Below, piece after piece: positions 7,212-10,550 of a DNA stretch of 10,550 bases (its first letter is position 1; every line of letters begins with the position of its first letter). The position numbers were made by a program, and so were the translations under genes. The DNA comes from Basidiobolus heterosporus B8920 (Eukaryota > Basidiobolomycota > Basidiobolomycetes > Basidiobolales > Basidiobolaceae), in contig JNET01031562.1 in the NCBI GenBank assembly GCA_000697455.1, positions 1-10,550 on the forward strand, read 5' to 3'. The notes beneath the pieces were generated by a model. It saw only the letters and a program-made list of their open reading frames with translations, was not told where the DNA came from and ran no database searches.

Positions 7212-8649
7212 ATGTCCTTCTGCAAGGGTGTAGCTCAAAGCTGGAATAAAGTTAGCTACAGAGGGTTCTCGACTCTTTTCAGCCATGGCCAACCCACTAG
7301 AGTCACCAAAAATATATTTCCACTCATAATTTGTGCCTCAAGAAATGCTTCAAGGTACTTACCACAACAAAACCATCTCATTGTGCCAGGCTTGGTGGGA
7401 AGTCTACGCAATTTCACTGTTTCGGCTCCAAACCAAAAAACGAAAAATTGCTCTCCTGATGAGTCCAACTGGAGTTGGAAGACCATCTCTTTTTACCAAT
7501 TTGTACCGTTGGAAGAAAAAACTCTTCCAAACCTGAGACTTCGTTTACTTAAAGACCTAGAGGCCATTAACGTTGTAGGAAGAATATACGTAGCCACTGA
7601 GGGAATCAATGCTCAAGTATCTTGCCCGGAGCACCAACTTGATGCTATGAGAGAATATATAGATAGCTTACCTTATTTCCGTGATATAGTGTTTAACTTT
7701 TCTACACTTCACGTAAAAGCTTTCAAAAAACTTCATGTTCGCGTCCGTCACCAGGTTAGCGTTATTTTGGACCGTTTTTCATCCACTTATTTTACTAACT
7801 ATCCATGCAGATTGTAGCGGACGGATTGGATCCGTCTACCTACGACCTGAAGAATCAGCCAAATTATTTAAGCCCCGAGGAATGGCATGATGCCTTGAGC
7901 AAAGACGAAAACCCACCACTTCTGATCGATATGAGAAACATCTATGAAGCGTAAGGATATATGCATCTGCTTGATTTGAACACATCTGTATGGCCTTATC
8001 CTAAACTTTCTGATGAACTTACAGGGAAATAGGGAAATTCGTGAATTCTATCTGCCCTGACGTTGACACATTTCGGGACGAGATCAAAGTGATGAAAGAA
8101 ATGTGCAAGGGCAAGGAAAATGAGCCAATTTACATGTATTGCACCGGAGGAATCAGATGTTCAAAAGCAGGAGCGATACTTGCCAGTGATGGATTCAAAA
8201 ACGTCAATATGGTAAGGGTGGTGGTGGAGATCAGGATTTGATTAGTATCCCTTGAGTAACCTTGAATCTAGCTTAGAGGAGGCGTGACTGCCTATGGCCG
8301 CTACATCCGAGAGACCAAAAGACCCTCGTTGTTCATTGGAAAGAACTTCACTTTCGATAAGCGACTGGGCGAGCCAATCACTGATGATGTTATCGGGCAT
8401 TGCCATCAATGTGACGCCCCAGCAGACACATTCACTAATTGTTACAACAAGATCTGTAATCTACTTTTCATACAATGCCCCAACTGCGCAGCTAAATACA
8501 AGCATACTTGTGGATCCCAGCTTTGCATTGAAAACATCGAGAGTGGTGAGGGAAGAACCAACTCCAAGAAGCTACCGACTGTTCTTGATCACACAAAGAG
8601 AGTGCGTGGCAAAAAGTTTATCTCCCAGTTGAATCTTTCTCAAGTGTAA
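7212..8649 (+). CDS. trhO: TrhO/YceA-type tRNA uridine-34 hydroxylase (rhodanese family), probably mitochondrial
   Basis: Homologue of bacterial TrhO (YceA, UPF0176), which makes 5-hydroxyuridine at tRNA position 34 in an O2-dependent reaction. Exons 7212-7754, 7811-7950, 8025-8211 and 8272-8649 give 415 residues against 350 in E. coli. Order: N-terminal extension (1-85); UPF0176 N-domain starting TISFYQF (91-97) with GRIYVATEGINAQVS; the VRHQIVADG linker; a rhodanese domain with LLIDMRNIYE and the active loop YCTGGIRCSK, where Cys267 is the presumed catalytic cysteine; then FIGKNFTFDKRLGE and a Cys-rich tail (HCHQC, TNC, QCPNC, CGSQLC) likely to bind metal. The first 82 residues contain no Asp or Glu but many Arg, Lys, Ser and aromatics, typical of a mitochondrial presequence; this targeting is inferred. 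Introns are 56, 74 and 60 bases. The animal relative is TSTD2. Spacing of 187 bases separates it from MHF1. Confidence 0.96.
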
Positions 8650-8662
8650 TTCTATGTTAATC

Positions 8663-8668
8663 AATAAA
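8663..8668 (+). terminator. Poly(A) signal of trhO
   Basis: AATAAA 13 bases after the trhO stop, in the same CAATAAAC context as after FKBP12. Confidence 0.6.
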
Positions 8669-8836
8669 CGTCTTGTTAACGAACATTACTTGAGAGTGTC
8701 ATGTTCAATCAATCACATGATCTAAATCAGCATTTATTCTAAACAGTAAACTATTCACAATTCATATAATCTCATGAAAGCCCTATAGTAATGGTAGTCC
8801 AAACATTTACTGGCTTGACACAGGTTAGTAATAGCT

Positions 8837-9577
8837 ATGAGCGATGTTGACTCCGAAATCTTTGCCCAAGAGCAAGTAAGTATCTCTCTCGATATTTGTG
8901 AATCTTGTTGCTCAAGTGGTGAAATGCTCATTATTCACTCGCCATTAGAGATTGAAAGCTGCCATTTGGTTTTCTGTCAATCAAATATGTAAACAAGAAG
9001 GTATTATCACTACCAAATCTTGCTCTATGCTTCCTGCTCTTAAACAGAGTATATTTCTCCAGAAAATTCACTTGGCATCAGTATTACACCACAATTTATT
9101 GCCGCTCTAACCGAAATAGTTTACAAACAAGCTGGTACAGTTCCTAAGTTCCACATACTTTCTCGTATACTCCAATCCAGAGGGTTAATTTTTTTACTTA
9201 AAGAAACTGTCGGTACGGATCTGGAGCAATTCGCAAAGTTGGCGGTTTTTTCCAAAATATATGGGGAAATATGCATAGCTTGGATACTTATCTTTATCAT
9301 ATTTAGACACGCTAAACGCTCTGTAATATCTCTAGACGATGTGAAGGTACTATTACCATACATTTCCCAGCTTGTACTGTATCCTTAATAATCCAATGGT
9401 TTGAATTTTAGCTTTGCGCAAGGCGAAACGAAAGTCTGGTATGTATTTGTTGTTTATTTTGAATTTGGTTTCTCTATCTCACGTAACATCCCGCTTGGTT
9501 AGTATGAACTGCTCTGTGATTCTGCAGAAAGAATTGGCGACAAATCGGTCAAGACTGTAAGAAAGCGCAAGAAATAG
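8837..9577 (+). CDS. MHF1: MHF1/CENP-S histone-fold protein
   Basis: MHF1 (CENP-S) pairs with MHF2 (CENP-X); the dimer stimulates the FANCM helicase at stalled forks and also joins CENP-T-W at kinetochores. Exons 8837-8875, 8949-9000, 9048-9134, 9204-9237, 9307-9346, 9412-9438 and 9503-9577 give 117 residues. Matches to the family: RLKAAIWFSVNQIC (helix 1, 14-27), ITPQFIAALTEIVYKQ (helix 2 region, 42-57), DLEQFAKHAKRS (65-76), ISLDDVKLCARRNESL (78-93). The tail is basic (KTVRKRKK), a plausible nuclear or DNA-contact patch. Six introns of 47-73 bases total more sequence than the exons, and exon 6 is only 27 bases. The ATG at 8837 starts a short first exon (MSDVDSEIFAQEQ) whose splice leads directly into the conserved helix, which supports it. 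Confidence 0.92.
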
Positions 9578-9653
9578 ATTCTATATGTTTGTTGTATGGC
9601 CTTCCCTCGGAATATGCTCTGCTGTGTGCTCGCTGTGTCAAGTGTAATAATTC

Positions 9654-9659
9654 AATAAA
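9654..9659 (+). terminator. Poly(A) signal of MHF1
   Basis: AATAAA 77 bases after the MHF1 stop, following a T/G-rich stretch. Confidence 0.5.
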
Positions 9660-10016
9660 TCCACACGGTACTCCTTCATGTTAATACCATCTCTGAAAAT
9701 CATCGATTTATTCATCGTTTACTTCCAATCTAGCTGGGATTGGTATGCTAATCTTGAGTAAAGCGTACATGCTAATGATACATTCATGTTCATATTCACA
9801 CTCTCAACTGACCGATTAAGTGGGTGAGATATAGCAACTCAAACTCTAACGAACAATTAAGCAAATAAAATTGATGATCCTTTTTAGTAAGAAGCTTTAT
9901 GTAACGATTTATTCCACAAGCCAATCAATTCGTTAATTGGATGATTTGAGTTAACTGTTAATTATTCCAAGAGTAGTTGAACGACGTCAACTAGGTGGTC
10001 ATTTTTGGTGGAAAGT
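9660..10016. promoter_or_regulatory. Intergenic region upstream of TRAPPC10
   Basis: AT-rich region without a gene. It holds a CCAAT at 9921-9925 and an ATTGG at 9936-9940 (a CCAAT box in each orientation), a TTAAC-T-GTTAA palindrome at 9951-9961, and an inverted repeat at 9974-9993 just upstream of the start codon. ATCATCGATTTATTCATCG near 9699-9717 contains a short direct repeat of TCATCG. Confidence 0.45.
9974..9993. promoter_or_regulatory. TAGTTGA/TCAACTA inverted repeat with ACGTCA core
   Basis: Perfect 7-bp arms separated by six bases (ACGACG), ending 23 bases before the TRAPPC10 ATG. It includes GACGTCA, close to the CRE seen upstream of FKBP12. It may be a factor site or a leader hairpin. 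Confidence 0.4.
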
Positions 10017-10550
10017 ATGAACATGAATAAGGTGTCCGTTACATGTAAGTATCTTCATTCCACTATATAAGAGAGGAAAGGAGAGGAGAGAAATTAAACT
10101 AGTCCTTCCTTTTACTTAATTGGGGACCCATCTTTCGACATTATCAAAATTCAAGATTGCGATCTTTACAACATATGGCCACTGATACAAGATGGATTAC
10201 TTTCATACCTACCTTTAAAATCGTTGAATTGGAAACCTGGCTCAGATGTCAATCACATCATAGATACACTGCCAATAGATTTGGTTGAATACAACCCTAG
10301 TACTGCTGGGGCACCAACCAATGTTCCAGTCCGACTTAGTCAAGAGCCTTATTTAAATCTGTTTTTTGTAAATTGCGATGTCAGTACCAAAATCTCTAGA
10401 AGATATCTCCTTCTATCTGTAACGTAGTAACCGATTTCTGCCGAATAGGATTTGGAACAGTACCGTCAGAGTGTAAAAAAGCAGATAAAAGATTGGCATT
10501 CTGTCGTTTCCGCCAAAAAAGATCAAGAATGGCTTATCGTTTATGTGGCA
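10017..10550 (+). CDS. TRAPPC10: TRAPPC10/Trs130 N-terminus (runs off the window)
   Basis: TRAPPC10 (yeast Trs130) is a TRAPPII subunit, part of the Rab11/Ypt31 exchange factor at the late Golgi. Only the first 137 or so residues are in the window. Exons 2 (10103-10379) and 3 (10449 to the edge) are firm: GDPSFDI, WPLIQDGLLSYLPLKSLNW, PYLNLFFVNCD, then DLEQYRQSVKKQIKDWHSV and QEWLIVYV, which match the family's N-terminal region and its EWLIV block. The intron between them is 10380-10448. The first exon (MNMNKVSVTC, from 10017) fits the family's KxxVTY-type start, but the best donor, GTAAGT at 10045, gives the wrong phase with the only usable acceptor (ending 10102). A GTATCT donor at 10049 keeps the frame, so exon 1 is drawn as 10017-10048. 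This junction is unsure; family assignment is not. Confidence 0.87.

Noticed and set aside
9121-9363. Minus-strand 80-residue open frame
   Set aside because: Antisense to MHF1 exons 3-5 and their introns; shadow.
1-10550. Mobile elements, virus relics, CRISPR arrays, tRNA or rRNA genes
   Set aside because: No transposase, reverse transcriptase, long terminal repeats, regular spacer arrays or cloverleaf-like sequences were seen by eye; no search tool was available.
1-10550. A co-regulated cluster or novel multi-gene system
   Set aside because: The genes belong to unrelated housekeeping pathways on both strands, with ordinary promoter-sized spacing, so neighbourhood carries no functional message.

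Overview
The window looks like nuclear DNA from a compact, intron-rich eukaryotic genome. It is most likely a fungus, and probably an early-diverging (non-Dikarya) one. The signs are 27 supported or proposed introns, nearly all 47-82 bases long, with GT..AG borders of the GTAAGT/GTATGT/GTACGT type; short intergenic regions with pyrimidine-rich stretches upstream of start codons; AATAAA signals just after stop codons; and a CYRI gene, which belongs to the SCAR/WAVE-Rac actin machinery that, as far as I know, most Dikarya have lost. This placement is inference; no rRNA or marker gene is present.

Layout, left to right. 276-800 (+): FKBP12-type peptidyl-prolyl isomerase, four exons, 108 residues. 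1144-1797 (-): a proposed two-exon gene for a basic 192-residue protein I do not recognise. 2434-4095 (-): a 447-residue, six-exon major-facilitator transporter of the SLC49 (FLVCR/MFSD7) family, one of whose introns appears to be GC-AG. 5092-6605 (+): CYRI/FAM49, nine exons, 327 residues, with an N-myristoylation signal and the Rac-binding Arg-Arg pair. 7212-8649 (+): a TrhO/YceA-type tRNA uridine-34 hydroxylase (rhodanese fold), four exons, 415 residues, with a long acid-free N-terminus that looks like a mitochondrial presequence. 8837-9577 (+): MHF1/CENP-S histone-fold protein, seven exons for 117 residues. 10017 to the window edge (+): the N-terminus of TRAPPC10/Trs130, with a short first exon whose splice donor is ambiguous.

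The genes are housekeeping functions of unrelated pathways (protein folding, membrane transport, actin control, tRNA modification, DNA repair/kinetochore, vesicle traffic) and do not form a cluster. I see no mobile element, virus relic, CRISPR array, tRNA or rRNA. No novel multi-gene system is evident. The items most worth a second look are the probable mitochondrial TrhO, the unknown 192-residue protein, the GC-AG intron, a 28-bp minisatellite, an 11-bp tandem repeat whose units each carry a consensus splice donor, and palindromes close upstream of three genes.
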